From the NCBI GenBank assembly GCA_016758965.1, contig JAEPRB010000253.1, positions 1 through 55,847 of the forward strand: DNA of 55,847 bases, read 5' to 3'. Origin of the DNA: Circinella minor (taxonomy: Eukaryota; Mucoromycota; Mucoromycetes; Mucorales; Lichtheimiaceae). Below, piece by piece: positions 23,977 to 36,544 of this stretch; the stretch's first letter is position 1; every line of letters begins with the position of its first letter. The notes under the pieces are model-generated. The model ran no database searches. It had not been told where the DNA came from and saw nothing but the letters and a program-made list of their open reading frames with translations. The translations under genes were made by a program, and so were the position numbers.

Positions 23977-26101
23977 GAAATGTGTTTGAATCGGTGAAAA
24001 CTTATGTTATATATCAAGATGAATGTGTATGTTATGTCTTATGACAGTCTAGTATATGTAAGGTTTAGTTACTGTACAATCTTTCTATTTTCTTTTTGTT
24101 ATTATTATAGTTGTACCAACTACTCAATACTTTTTTTTTTTACAAATCTGGTCAACTAAAGTAACTCACGCATGAAACCTAAATCTTATTTGATCTTATC
24201 ATGCATCAAAAAACTCATTTTACATTACAAAAAAAAAAAAGTTATCTATTATTTAAATTCACCAAATTAAAAATGTGTAAGATAATTTTTTGAAATGAAT
24301 TATTTCTTTTAACAGACTATTTTTTGTTTTTAATAATGAATGAACTAAGGGACAATGGATGATTAAGAGGTTCATAAAGATGATGTTTTTTTTTTCGAAC
24401 GTAACCGATAAGGTACTCAGTCAAGGGGAAAAAAAAAGAAATGCGGTTAAAGATAGGGTAGTTAAGTGTTACATGTGGGTAGTAAAAAACGATCATCGAG
24501 AAAGTACGTACCATTGATGCATTCATAAAAATAATGTCAAAAACTATAAAAGTATTTTTAGTTATCTTTTCCTCCCCCCCCCTAAATAATAACCAACTAT
24601 AAGATTATTCGCGTAACACGTTAAAAGGGTTTTTGCTTTTAATGTACGATGCAAACCACAATACGTAACTTTAATATATTTAGTACGTACTATTTTTTTT
24701 TTTATATCTAAAATCATTAAATTGAACAATCACTATGGTAACGGTTCTCGGTATTAAAAAAGTCAAACAAGTATAAATATATATATATATTTTTTTAACA
24801 ATGAATCTTTCTTTTTAGAATAAAAAGAAACTTTTTTTTTTTTTTTTGGTGGATAAAGAAGGGGGTGTGAACAGCTTTCTTGTTTTGCTCGAATTTTCTT
24901 TTGGAGCGACACAACATTCAAATTTTGTAATACAAGAGCCTTTTTTTTTTGTACCACTTTCTATAATTGTTCAAATTCACATTTTCTTCTTCCTCCCCCT
25001 CCCCCCCAAAAAAAAAAAAGTTTTGAGCGATCCTTTCCACATCTTCTTGTATTCTTAAAACCCAAAGGCCTGGGTACACAGTCTAAATAATATTTTTTTT
25101 TCAAAAAAGCAAAAAAAAAAAAAAAACAGATATAATGTATTATTCATTCATCATGTGTGTTTTAATAAATACATGATACTTTTTAATAACTATTCCCAAA
25201 AACGTATCTAAACAAGTTTATATATTCCTTGTTAAATAACAATATTATATTATCTATAATATACATTTTTTTTTTTGATGTTGATCAATTATTATGGGAA
25301 CACGAATGATCTTAAGTACGTATGTGTGTGTGTGTGTGTTGACATTTCATTACATCATAATATTATTAGTTTCTTTTTACTATCAAAATTATAAATCAAT
25401 CAATCAAAGATCAACATTATTTACTATTATTTATTATTATTATTATTAGATTGACCCCAATTGATTGACATGAAGCAGAAGATCATCATGCAGCCAATAA
25501 AAACTCCGTTCTTTTTTTTTTTTTTTTGAAAAGCATAAAGAATATGGGTTAGGTTAACAAAAAGTACAATGAAAAAAGCCATTGAATACCCTAAAAGGAA
25601 AAGAAATTAATTATAATATAGTTTCTATTGTAAACAAAATAATAATAATTGTTGTCAAAAAATATATAACATGGATAAAAAAAAAAAAAAATCGAGGCTT
25701 GGCCTTGTCTAAATCTCAGTTTGGTTTCACAAAATTTGTGGCAAAAGAAGTGAGTCAGGAACAGAAAGAGAGGTTACCAGGACATTAAAAATATATATAT
25801 ATATATTTCTTTTATCGATAGCAACAAGAAGATTATCAAATATCTTTTTAAAAGACTGGACCCTTTGAAATTGGGATAAACAAAAATTCCCTTTATATTT
25901 CAAATAAGATCTAAAAAATGAAAACAATTTTTTTTTTTTTTATCAAAAAAAATCTATTTTATTTAGAACTCAGTTATGCCCAAAGTAAAAAGTTGACAGT
26001 CCCAATTTTTTTTTTACTTTTTTTTTCTTCAGTTCAACCTTTTTTTTTTTTTTGTTAACCCCACCCCCTAGCTTCTTTAAAAAAAAAAAACAATATCAAC
26101 A
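20293..26101. other. 5.8-kb gene-poor interval
   Basis: No recognisable protein or structured RNA gene on either strand. The interval is AT-rich with many A/T homopolymers, G and C runs, a (TA)n tract at 23935-23971 and (TTA)n runs near 23599 and 25434. TACGTA palindromes are frequent (near 20358, 20521, 20707, 21354, 22189, 22274, 22569, 22978, 23621, 24506, 24663, 24684 and 25315). A 71-codon frame at 21086-21301 with one hydrophobic segment is the only modest candidate and is not claimed as a gene. The end must contain the GGC1 promoter, where pyrimidine-rich blocks at 26000-26080 precede the start. It could hold long noncoding RNA or wide regulatory DNA; the sequence alone does not show it. 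Confidence 0.4.
23935..23971. repeat. (TA)n microsatellite
   Basis: About 18 uninterrupted TA units within the large gene-poor interval. Confidence 0.95.
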
Positions 26102-27489
26102 ATGTCTCCTCCCATTGCTAGTGGAAAGTCTGAATCAGGTACTGCTCGTTTCTTGGGTAGTGCTAGTTCCGGTATCATGGAATTATTAATTTTCCACCCT
26201 GTTGATACTGTTGCTAAGCGTCTCATGAGTAACCAAAGCAAGGTAAAACTTATTATATATATTTTTTTTAATTCCTGCAATAATAAATTAACTCAACTCT
26301 TTTTTTCAATTAGATTTTTGGTGATGGTAAGACTACTGTTGAAAGCAGAGCTCTTTTAAACAAGATCGTTTTTAAGGTACCATATATATATATCTATTAT
26401 TTTATTATTTTTGACAAGGGGGGGGTTAAAAAAACTTAATAAGGTTCCTGGTATAAAATATTTTTTTGACAAGGTACACTAAAAAATAAAATAAAAAAAA
26501 ATAATTACATGGGTTTATTTATTATAGGATGCTGCTAATGAAGCTTTCATGAGAAAATATGCTTCTTTATTTCCTGGTCTTGGATTTGCTGCTGGTTATA
26601 AGGTTGCTCAACGTGTTTATAAATTTGGTGGTCAACCCTTTGTTAAGGATTATTTAAACACGCATCATAAGAGTGTTTTCACCAATACATTTGGTGAAAA
26701 GACTGGCAAGACTATTATGCACGCTACTGCTGGCAGGTAATTATTATATATAATAAATAATAGGATAAGTGATTTAAATATATTAATTTAATCCAATGAT
26801 AGTTTGGTTGGTATTGGTGAAATTGCTTTACTTCCTTTGGATGTTTTGAAGATTAAACGTCAAACTAATCCTGAAGCTTTCCGTGGTCGTGGTTTCGTTA
26901 CTATTGTTAAGGATGAAGGCATGGGCTTATACCGGTAAGTTATTTTAAATGGAAAAATGATGGATTAAAAAGAGAGAAAGTTTTTTAATAGTAAAAAAAA
27001 ATTTTTTTTTTAATATAGTGGTGCTGGTTGGACTGCTGCTCGTAATGCACCTGGTTCATTCGCTTTGTTTGGTGGTTCTGCTTTTGTTAAAGAATATATG
27101 TTCCATTTGGAAGATTATAACAAAGCTACTTTCTTCCAAAACTTCTGTTCTTCTATCGGTGGTGCCATTGCATCTATTACTGTTGCTGCTCCTTTAGATG
27201 TTGTAAAGACCCGTATTCAAAACCGTAACTTTGATAACCCAGAATCTGGTTTAAACATTATTAAGGATTTGATTAAGAAAGAAGGTTTTGCTGGTTTCTT
27301 TAAGGGTTTGACACCCAAGATCTTGGTGGTTAGTATTTATATCTCTCTCTCTGTGTGTGTGTGTGTATGTGTTAAATTAACTTTAAAACTAAAATATCTT
27401 TAATAAAATAGGTTGGTCCCAAGTTAATCTTCAGTTTCACTGTTGCTCAACAACTCATTCCTTTCTTTGACAAGGCTCTTAAGAACTAA
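26102..27489 (+). CDS. GGC1: Mitochondrial GTP/GDP carrier Ggc1
   Basis: Inner-membrane carrier that imports GTP and exports GDP; in yeast it is needed for mitochondrial iron and DNA maintenance. Six exons (26102-26242, 26314-26376, 26528-26736, 26803-26934, 27019-27328, 27412-27489) give 310 aa, the usual size of the family. Three ~100-residue repeats are marked by FHPVDTVAKRLMSN, LPLDVLKIKRQTNPE and APLDVVKTRIQNRNFDNPES, the Px(D/E)xx(K/R) signatures. The Ggc1-specific text FPGLGFAAGYK, GEKTGK, GWTAARNAPGSFALFGG and KGLTPK matches the yeast protein closely. Two donors depart from GTAAGT (GTACCA, GTTAGT), but the phases fit. Codons favour C-ending and AAG forms, as in well expressed genes. 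Confidence 0.96.
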
Positions 27490-28075
27490 ATAAAAATAAA
27501 AATAGGGTTTATATAATCTATTTTTTTTTCTTTTTTTTTACCTTTTTTTTGCATGAAAAAACCCTCTTTTTTCTTTAATCCCCCCCTCTCCCCATTCATT
27601 TTCATTTTAATCCATTTATTCTTTCGATATTAGATAGATTTATTACACCATTTTTTTTTTTTTTTTTCATTTTCATCTTTCTCTTTTTTCATTATCGTTT
27701 CTATTGTTTGTTTATATCGTCTTTTTTTTTTTTCCTTTAAAAAAAAATGGGTGGTCCCTTTTTTTTTAAAAGTTTCTTTTTCTTGTTAACTTTGTTGTTT
27801 ATATCATTAATAATAATAATAAAAGGGATAAAAAAAAAAAAAGTATAAAAGTTTAGGCTTCCATCGTAAAATGTTATTGTCTATTTCTATTTTTAATTTT
27901 TTTTTTTTTTTTTTTTTTTGATGCATGAAAAGATACTTTGGTCGATCCAGGGTTTTTTTTTAAAAAAAAAAAAAAAACATGTTTTCACTCCTTCATTAAA
28001 ACAAAAAGATCCCTAGATTCAAGTTGGGTGGCCAAGAGAAAAAAGGAGGAAAGGGATAAAAAAAAAAATAAAGTG

Positions 28076-28108
<33 letters not shown>

Positions 28109-29111
28109 CAAGTATAAGTAAAATGGCTGTCAAGATTCAAGCAATGAATCATTTTTTTTTTAATACAAAAACCTATTTGAGTCAATGTAGGGTGCCAAGG
28201 GATATAAAAGAAGATTTAGTTACCAAAAAAAAAAAAAGGGGGGGGGGAAATCTAAATGTAAAGTATATTTGTGTGTTTATTTAAAAAAATGGATGCTTAA
28301 TGCAATAGGAACGTGGTTTATAAAAATAGATTTTTTATTTTATTTTATTTTATTTTATGTATGTACAAAATATGCATTTAAGAAGCTTTTCTTTTTCTTT
28401 TTCTTTTCATGATGTAAAAATTTTTTTTTTTATATCATATACAATTCTGTAGTGCACGGGCATATAATATAAAATATCCAAAATGGCTGGGGGAAACAAT
28501 CCAGGAGTTTTGTTTATTCTACAAAAGCAAAAACCGCTGAGAAGGAAAATTTTGAAAAAGGAGAAAAGGTATGTATAATGTAAAGTATATGTCTGCAGTT
28601 GGGGGGGGTGGAGAAGGAAAGGGGGGGGGAAGGGTTAGAGAATGAGTTAAAAAAAAAAAAAGTGGCTCTAAAAAAACCATAACCATAAAAAATAGTAATG
28701 ATATAACCAAAGGGGGAGTCTTTATTTTATTTTTTTGGGGGGTGCACCAATGAAAACGAAAGGTTAGGAATATATATATTTTCTGACAGCAAAAATCTTA
28801 TCCAAATAGATCGTAATGTGTTACCATCCAAAAACATTTCATCATGCAGTGAATTATTTTTTTTTTGGGGGGGGGGTGGGATGGAGGAAAGAGAGGAGTA
28901 GAGTTTGGCCAAGCAAGGAAAGAATAGAATAAAAGGGGGTACTGCATAATTATTTATTTATTTATTTTTTTGATATAAAAAGGGCTTCAATTCAAAATCA
29001 CAAGAACATAAACAACAACAACAAAAAAAAAAAAAACCCTCTTTTTTTACTTTTTTGTAACCGTTTTCTTATTTTACTTTACTTTCACTTGTTTATTTAA
29101 AATAATAAAAA
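27490..29111. other. Intergenic, low-complexity DNA and promoter of coiled-coil gene A
   Basis: T-rich 3' UTR of GGC1, then homopolymers, a (GA)n tract at 28076-28102 and G-runs near 28601-28633 and 28865-28877. A TATAAAA box at 28974-28980 lies 138 bp before the next start codon. No gene is seen. Confidence 0.45.
28974..28980 (+). promoter_or_regulatory. TATA box of coiled-coil gene A
   Basis: TATAAAA followed by a purine-rich stretch, 138 bp upstream of the ATG at 29112. Position and sequence are typical of fungal TATA promoters. Confidence 0.5.
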
Positions 29112-29921
29112 ATGATGCGAATCAAGTGGGCCAATCCTCAAAAACAAATACAAGGTCGCGTATATAAACGTTCACGAAATACATCATCTTCAACAACTAC
29201 GAAAAAAATATATAAAAAGACATATCCCAAGTCTCAATATAATAAACAAGCTGTCAAGTCTCTACCTGAATTGGAAGATGAATTAGAACATTCATTGGAT
29301 TCATTAACTGCAGTAACAGTTATGTTGGATAGTCTTCGACATGCTTATACAACTTGTAAATCTGAAATTGATCAATCCAGTACACCTACCCGATTAGGTG
29401 ATATGGAAAGAGAATTATTAACGGCTTATGACGATCTTGGTATTCAAGTGAGACAATTAGGAAGACATATTAGCAAATTAGAAAAACAAATCAAGGAATT
29501 TCATGATAAAAATAACAATACCAGTATTATTTCATCTTCTTCTTCTTCTTCTTTTTCACCATTATCATCTACAACAACATCGCCTGGTACACCTACTTTG
29601 ATATTAGATGATGATAATAGTAATAAGAATTATTCTCCTCCTTTGGCACTATTACCCTTAGAGGCAACTCCACCGCCTGTCTATTATATTCCTTCACCTC
29701 CTGCTCCTAGTGTCCCCGCAGCTAATGTTTGGACTTGTGACCCAGCATTTTCATTTCCAATTCAGCAACAAGAGGAACCCTATAGAGTGGCGGCGCTTAT
29801 GAACACAACCACCACAAATATCCCGTGCGCTTGTGCAGATTGTTGCAGTTACAATAATCATATTATTAATAACAACGATATTTCTTGGTCTTTTCCAGAT
29901 GCTTCAGCGCCTTTATTATAA
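29112..29921 (+). CDS. Uncharacterised coiled-coil protein A (paralogue of gene B)
   Basis: Single exon, 269 aa, family not recognised. The N terminus is basic (KWANPQ...GRVYKR, then Lys/Ser/Thr-rich to 50). Residues about 52-131 form a heptad-like helical region with TVMLDSLRHAY, ELLTAYDDLG and KLEKQIKEF. The rest is disordered and rich in Ser, Pro and Asn, with a late cysteine cluster CACADCC. Residues 61-130 align without gaps to residues 71-140 of the protein at 36545-37378, about 37 of 70 identical by my count, and the basic GRV(Y/H)KR element is shared as well. No signal peptide or membrane segment. Two adjacent ATGs at 29112 and 29115 make the start uncertain by one residue. Possible roles include a scaffold or a nucleic-acid-associated protein, but nothing decides this. 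Confidence 0.8.
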   Translation: MMRIKWANPQKQIQGRVYKRSRNTSSSTTTKKIYKKTYPKSQYNKQAVKSLPELEDELEHSLDSLTAVTVMLDSLRHAYTTCKSEIDQSSTPTRLGDMERELLTAYDDLGIQVRQLGRHISKLEKQIKEFHDKNNNTSIISSSSSSSFSPLSSTTTSPGTPTLILDDDNSNKNYSPPLALLPLEATPPPVYYIPSPPAPSVPAANVWTCDPAFSFPIQQQEEPYRVAALMNTTTTNIPCACADCCSYNNHIINNNDISWSFPDASAPLL

Positions 29922-31185
29922 ATTATTTTAAAAAACATTATGTCTCCCCCAAATCGATGATACCCTTTAAACTTAACTTTTTTTTTTTCATGTACACATT
30001 TTTAATTTTTGTATTCTTTTCTCCTCCACAATTCTTTCTTTGTTCTTACTTTCTTTTTTTTTTAAACAAACACTACGTATTATTGTCACTCATTGTTTTT
30101 TTTTTTTTTTTTTTATCAACCAAACCGACCTCATAATATTCACCATATATATACCCTTTCTCTTTCTTCTTTAAATTATATATGCCATTCTTTCTTTCAC
30201 TTAGTAGTTATTCATTCATTATTAATTATTATGTATGTATGCTCTTTTTCCCTAAATAGTTATGAATTTTATTTTTACCATTATTGTTGTTTGTTATCCT
30301 CACTGTGATTCATTATTATATGCAGCATTTTTTTTTTTTTTAATTTTATTTTGTAATTTTAATAAACTTTATTTTTATATGTATATATATATATATATAA
30401 CAAAAAAAAAAGAAGTGCAAATTTCCCTTTCATGATGAAAAACCAAGTTTCATTATGAATTTTTTTTTTTCTTTTCAAAAGAATTAGGATTCCTTTTTCT
30501 TTCATTTTAATTAGTATTATTAAAAGATAAATGCCTTTTTAATTTGATGACATGAAAATTTGGTTTAGTTTTTGTTTACACAAATTAGAATAAAAATAAT
30601 GCAAATGGGTGTTTGGGGGGGGGGAGAGGGGAAATAGAATAATGTGATGCAGTACAACAACACTTCGCAGAAAAAAAAAAAAAAAACCGAGAACTTGGTC
30701 TATATCGGTTACTAATGGTTACTTTCCCATTATTATTATTATTCAATCTTCCCCTCCCTCCCCCCCTCCCAGACCAACCCAATGAACAATAGTAATAAAT
30801 CACTATAGTGATTGACCCTTTTTATTTTCTTTTTTTGGGAAACAATTGGTGTAACACTATAATGATGTGCAGGTTTTACGCGTCATAGTGTGCTGTTGCC
30901 CCCCCCCCCAATTTCTCGCTAGGCATATATCGTTTTAAAATTCATTTTCGCGCGAAAGTAGTTTTATTTTATTTTTTGAGAAACCCTTCTTTTCGATTAC
31001 CTTATCGAGATTTTTTTTTTACTTTGTGTTTACGATGAAGATATCACACTTGCTCTTGCTTGATTTACTTAAAATCCGAAAAAATGGAACTTATTCTTTT
31101 TTTTCCAAGACCCCTCCTCTCAAAAAATAAACCCTTTTTTTTTTAGCACTTATAAGGGATCCACATAATTGCATTATTAAACACA

Positions 31186-31241
<56 letters not shown>

Positions 31242-31321
31242 CATTCCACCTGTTTTTCGGATTTTTGCTGTTTTGTTTTTATTATTTTTTATTTTACGTT
31301 TTTTTTTTTTTTTTTTTTTGT
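29922..31321. other. Convergent intergenic region, gene A / eIF4E-like
   Basis: T-rich 3' UTR of gene A with AATAAA at about 30360 followed by (TA)n, then low-complexity DNA including an AAT repeat. No gene is seen. Confidence 0.45.
31191..31239. repeat. (AAT)n microsatellite
   Basis: About 16 AAT units, just downstream of the eIF4E-like gene in its direction of transcription. Confidence 0.95.
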
Positions 31322-32507
31322 TCATCGAAACACATCGGTGTTACAGAAACTTGAATTATCCTTTAATGAATCATTGTGCGTTTTATATTCCATCGTGGTA
31401 TCTTGTGGTAAACTAAGCACTTTTTTAATTGTATCCCTAAAATAACACATTGGTTAGTTGTTACTAATTATTATTTTCCCTCTTCTTCCCCCCCACCTTT
31501 AATCATTTATCTAATCTTTAAATTTATATATATATATATATATATCTATTATACCTTATCTTTAGATTAATCCTTCCATTGGATGCTGTTCGATTCCATA
31601 CAGAAATAATATCTTCTGAACTACGAATTGATAATACTGCACCACAAATTTCTCCTTGTACATCAAATTGTTCTCCAATAATAGCAAGAACCTAGTTTTT
31701 TTTTTTTTTTTAAAAAAGTAAGACTTTGTAATAATAATTCTTTCTCTTTCTTTTCGCTTTCTCTCTCTCTCAAAAAAAAAAAAATCAGATATGATTCCAC
31801 TATTTAATTCATCCTAATTTACTTACCAATTGTTCCCAATATCGACTTGCTAAACCTTTCTTCAGTCGTACAATCCATTTACCTCCATGAATGTTTGCTT
31901 CATCCTATTATTACATGCACACATATTTCCCCCCCACCTCTCTTAAAATTAATATCTTATTTTAATTCCACTCAACCCTCTCCAATATCACGCTTTTAAT
32001 AAAAAAAAAAAGCTTCATCCATGTTTATTGAAACATATTTACCTCCCATACAGGTCGTACCCCCATTTTAAATAAATGATAATCACTAATATTTGGTAAG
32101 TCACTTGGTCGACGTAAATGACTATATACTGCCCAAAACTCTTCAATCTATTATATACATAAAAAATAAAAATAAAAAAACCCCACCCCATATATATTTA
32201 AGAAAACCATTTCCTCATTCCCCTCCCTTCCTTCCTTTATAATTTTATATATATATAGATCGTTTCTTTTTTTTTTTTTTTTTTAAAAAAAAAAGAGAGA
32301 GGTAAAAAGAAAATACATACCGAAGAGAATGATGCAATACGTTTCATACTTCCTTCATAATCCTTAATTTTGGCTTTTGGAAGACGATGCATGAACCAAA
32401 AGACCCAGGTATAATGCAATGGATGCTCATTGTGTTGTGTTTCTATCAATGATAATTAAATAAACAAAAAAAATTTATATTTTTATAGATAATGATTTGA
32501 ATAGATC

Positions 32508-32545
<38 letters not shown>

Positions 32546-32611
32546 CTTTTTTTTTATCTTACCTGTACTATTTGAATTTATTGACAGCGTTGATTGTTCA
32601 CTTGCATTCAT
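31322..32611 (-). CDS. EIF4E2: Class II eIF4E (4EHP/eIF4E2-like cap-binding protein)
   Basis: Cap-binding protein of the 4EHP group, which in animals competes with eIF4E and represses translation of bound mRNAs. Six exons (32611-32563, 32442-32321, 32147-32043, 31904-31827, 31691-31555, 31436-31322) join in phase to 201 aa. Landmarks: [11 protein letters not shown] at 23-33, with Phe33 where class I eIF4E has the stacking Trp; [29 protein letters not shown] with the second cap Trp at 91; [19 protein letters not shown]...[10 protein letters not shown]; and IRDTIKKVL...[16 protein letters not shown], typical of 4EHP rather than eIF4E. All key positions seem present. Donor sites are GTAAGA, GTATGT, GTAAAT, GTAAGT and GTATAA. 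A long (TC)n tract lies in intron 1. A link to the Pumilio protein of this window is possible, since 4EHP works with RNA-binding repressors in animals, but that is inference. Confidence 0.9.
32511..32543. repeat. (TC)n microsatellite in the first intron of the eIF4E-like gene
   Basis: About 16 TC units inside the first intron, read as (GA)n on the transcribed strand. Confidence 0.95.
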
Positions 32612-34041
32612 ATTATATTTATATATTTATATATATAGATATATAGATATAGATATTTCTTTTAATGTTTTTGTAAGGAGTGTAGTCGTTTAAGAATAAA
32701 AATAAAAAAAAAAGTTGATATATTATTATAAAGTAATTTTCAACAATGAAAGTTGGGATAATAGTAATACTATAAATTATATTGAAGGAAGATTTGGAAG
32801 TTGGATTAATTAATGAATTATAGTATTATAAAGTCTTTCTGGTTCTTTCAAAAGTTAAAAATAAACTTTTTTTTTTAATACTTTTTATAAAAAAAAAAAA
32901 AAAAAAAAAAATCGTGGTAAAATTATATATATAAAAAAAAAAAAAAAAGTTAGAAAATGTTTCTCAAGTAAGCTCACCTTTTGGAATAGAAACTCTTCTC
33001 AGAAATTGCACCGAAATTGGGGAAAAAAAAAAGAGATAGATAGTGTGTAGAGAGGGGGAGGAGTAGTCACGGCTCGAACTTTATAAACTTTTTTTTACTT
33101 CTCCGGGCGAAAAAAAAAAAAAATTGACAACTTTCCTCCAACATATTCGATATTACTAACCTCCAACCCCACTGAACACTTCATTCCCTTCCTTCCTTTA
33201 AATAAGTAATTTCTAAAGTACCTTACTTTTCATTTTTATTCAATAATAAGGTAAAGAAAATAAAGAGTAAAAATAATATATCTTTTTTTAATGTTTTGAT
33301 TTTTGTGGCTTTGGGATGCAACCTTTTTTTTCACTAAATATAACTGAATAAGGCTATTTATTTATTTTGTGCATGCCACTGAATAATATATAATATGCAG
33401 TGTTACTCTATTTCTATTAACATACATAGTAAAGATTTCAATTCACATATTTTAAAATACTACTTTTATGAGATGAAATAATATTGTTCATATATAATAT
33501 AACATCATTATTTGTTTGTTCTCCTACACCTAATCCATGCCTTTATTTCCCTCGTGTAAAATGTGTTAATTTTAGAAAAACATAACCCTTTCCCCTACAA
33601 CCCTCCTCTTCCCCACCCGTGCTTCAAGATCCATCTTTTCTTATTTATATAAACTTTTTTTTAATGCAGGATCGATTAGGATACTTTTTTTTTGTCCCTC
33701 AAAAAATCTTCTCCTATAAAAAGAAAACTAAAAATAGTTTGCCTTTATAACTAAAAGTTTAATTTAATCTATAATTTTGACAGTAAATAAGAATAATAAT
33801 AATAGGTAAAAGTAATTTTTTTATACGTACTCGTTTATAAATAAAACATCACACAGATAAAATTAAAAAGGTCACAAGAACTATAAAGGAGAAAGATGCC
33901 TTTTTTTTTTCTCTCTCTTTTAATCGCATACATATTTGTGTAGATATAAAGCATGCTCGCTGCTAGTTGGCGTATTTTTTTCTTTTTCTCTTTCTTTTAT
34001 ATTTGTATATATTTTATTTATTTATTTATTTGAGAAAAAAA
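32612..34041. other. Divergent intergenic region, eIF4E-like / hydrolase
   Basis: Promoter space for both genes. Contains long A-runs (32890-32911 and 32933-32949), CT-rich blocks, and a T-rich leader just before 34042. No further gene; upstream in-frame codons before 34042 start without an ATG and are not included. Confidence 0.45.
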
Positions 34042-35033
34042 ATGACACGCTCACTTGAACAAGAATATGAACGACTTCATCCAGTTTATGTTACAGCAGC
34101 TAAAACTTTTGCTGCTAATCCACCTGATCCTACAAAAACTTCTTTATCTGAACTACGTCTTGTTGTAGATGATTATAATCTTCAAGCACGTGGTAAAGTA
34201 CCTGATGTTATTATTGAAGATAAAATGATACCTATGACTGAAGATAATCTGAAAAAAAAAGTGGAGATTCGTATTGTTCGGCCCCCAGGATCAGAGAATG
34301 AAATTTTACCAGGTGTCATTTATTTGTAAGTAATACCATAACAACATATTAAATCGTTATGTATTTTCTTTTTATTTTACGTATATATTGAATCAAACAC
34401 AAATTTATATATATTGGTACGTACATGATATAATAGACATGGTGGTGGCTGGGTTTTTGGTAATAAAGAAACATTTCTTAAAACAATTGCGGATGTAAGT
34501 TACAATGGAAGAAAATGGGTGTTTTTTTTTTTTTTCGATAAATCACATTATTATACAAAAGTAATGTATTTATCAAGATTCGAATATATAAGAGTAATAA
34601 TCTATTAACACGTTTTCAAAATTGTTATATCTCTTTATATATATATATATATATATATATAATAGCTTTCAGTTCGTACACATACTGCTGTAATTTATGT
34701 TGAGTATTCAAAGTGTCCAGAAGTTCAATATCCAACAGCACTTTATGAAACATATGGTGTTGCTCAATGGTTAAATAAACACGGTGATTTAATACACGTG
34801 GACCGAGAAAAACTAGCCACGTGTGGAGGTAGGTTGTGTACTATAGTAATTATTTTTCTTATTTTCCATAAATAAATGACATATTTTTTGTAACTGATAA
34901 ATAACAATACTATTTTTTTTAATACGTATTACTATTATGTAAAAAGATTCTGCTGGTGGAAATATGGCTACTTCTGTTTGTTGTAAGTTAAATTTAAATC
35001 AATTTGACATGAAGACAAGTGATACTGTTGAAG

Positions 35034-35073
<40 letters not shown>

Positions 35074-35548
35074 AAATATAGTGTTAGCAAAAGAACGTGG
35101 TTTTCCAAACTTGATTAAAACACAAATCTTACTTTATCCTACAATTTGTGGTAGTCATGAACAACGACTTGGATTTGAAACTATTCAGCGATTTGGTACA
35201 ACCACTGATTTTGGATTATCTTTGGAACAAACTGAAGTATCTCTAATAAATTATTGCGGTAAAGTCAACGTTCAAGAAGATATATTGATTGCTCCTTTAA
35301 ATGCGACTATGGAAGATTTAAAAGGATTACCACCTTGTTTATTAATTATGGCAGATTGTGATTTAATACGATCAGAAAATGAGTTATATGCAATAAGACT
35401 TATGCAAGCAGGAGTAGAAACTGTGGCAATTCAAATTTTTGGAACGATACATGGATTTATTCAAATGCCTCTTCCTATTGATACGCCACAATATCACAAA
35501 ACCATGTCATTGATCGCTGCTCATTTGACTGATCTTTTTTTTTTCTAA
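34042..35548 (+). CDS. Alpha/beta hydrolase, hormone-sensitive-lipase (HSL) type
   Basis: Serine esterase or lipase of the alpha/beta-hydrolase-3 family. Four exons (34042-34325, 34437-34494, 34666-34828, 34947-35548) give 368 aa. The oxyanion-hole motif HGGGW and the nucleophile elbow GDSAGG are both present; the elbow is split by an intron between Gly and Asp (G|AT). The catalytic Asp is likely in ADCDLIRSEN and the His in GTIHGF. Exon 4 contains an uninterrupted run of about 12 Asn (AAT repeat at 35035-35071) between helix and strand, probably a surface loop. No signal peptide is seen, so a cytosolic or lipid-droplet enzyme is likely. The substrate cannot be told from the sequence: family members range from carboxylesterases to arylacetamide deacetylases. 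The acceptor AAAAAG before exon 4 is unusual but required by the motif. Confidence 0.87.
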
Positions 35549-36544
35549 TAGTTTTTAATAAAACGCAGAAAGCTTAAATAAAATAAAATAAAAATTATTC
35601 TTTTCCCCCTTTTTTTACTCTCTCCTATCTATGATTTTTTTTCTCTTCCCTTAAGAAAGAACAATATGTAGTTACTAAAATTTTATATTATCACAATATG
35701 ACGACGTGATTTATAAAAAAAAAGGATGAAAAAAAAGGGAGTGATTATCAGATATATTAGCTATAAACACATAATGATATCATGATATATATATAGAAGA
35801 GAGACAAAAAAAAAGGGGGGGTGATATAAATCTATTCTAATTAATTGCCTTTTTGAACGAATTTTGTTTATTTCCCCCACATTTCATCTTTTAGGCTAAA
35901 CTATATGTATATTATTGTCTTCAATTTGTTTCTAAAAATAAACCCTATGTCTAATATGTGGATGGTAAACCTTTCTTCTTACCATTTGCTTCGAACTTAA
36001 TAATTCATTTGACCATTTGTCACACTGGTTTTGATCTCCCCTTTTTTTTTTACTCCACAAAAAGAAAATAAATAAAAAATCTGTCAAAATAAAAATAAAA
36101 AAAAATAAGCTTCTTTTTTTTTTTTCAATCCATTTAATTACCAATGTTTTTTAATATAAGAAGAATTATAATAATTTTTATTTGTTTGTAACGTTTTGTT
36201 ATAGTGCATTTGTAAAGGGGGTATCATAAAAAAAAAATAAGTAGGAACTTTTATACAATTTTGTAATGAAAATAAGATATGAACTAAAATTAAGGGTATA
36301 TATATATTTTTTTTCTTTTTGGAGGATTTTTGTGCAATATGTAAATAAAAAAAAAAAAAAAGTGGTGTTTGTTTTTGTGATTAATATGAATAAAAAAAAA
36401 TGAATTATGAAATGACTTTGTAGGGGTATGACTTGAAAATGATGAATAAAATGCATAAGTGTATATTGTGTTGTGATTGTTTGTTGTAAAAGAAGAAGAA
36501 AAAAAAAATGCATAGAAAAAAAAATTAAATGAAATATGTAAAAC
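35549..36544. other. Convergent intergenic region, hydrolase / gene B
   Basis: Low-complexity A/T-rich DNA with AATAAA-like words after the hydrolase stop near 35557-35583. Open frames on the minus strand here are T/F-rich artefacts of A runs. No gene is seen. Confidence 0.4.
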
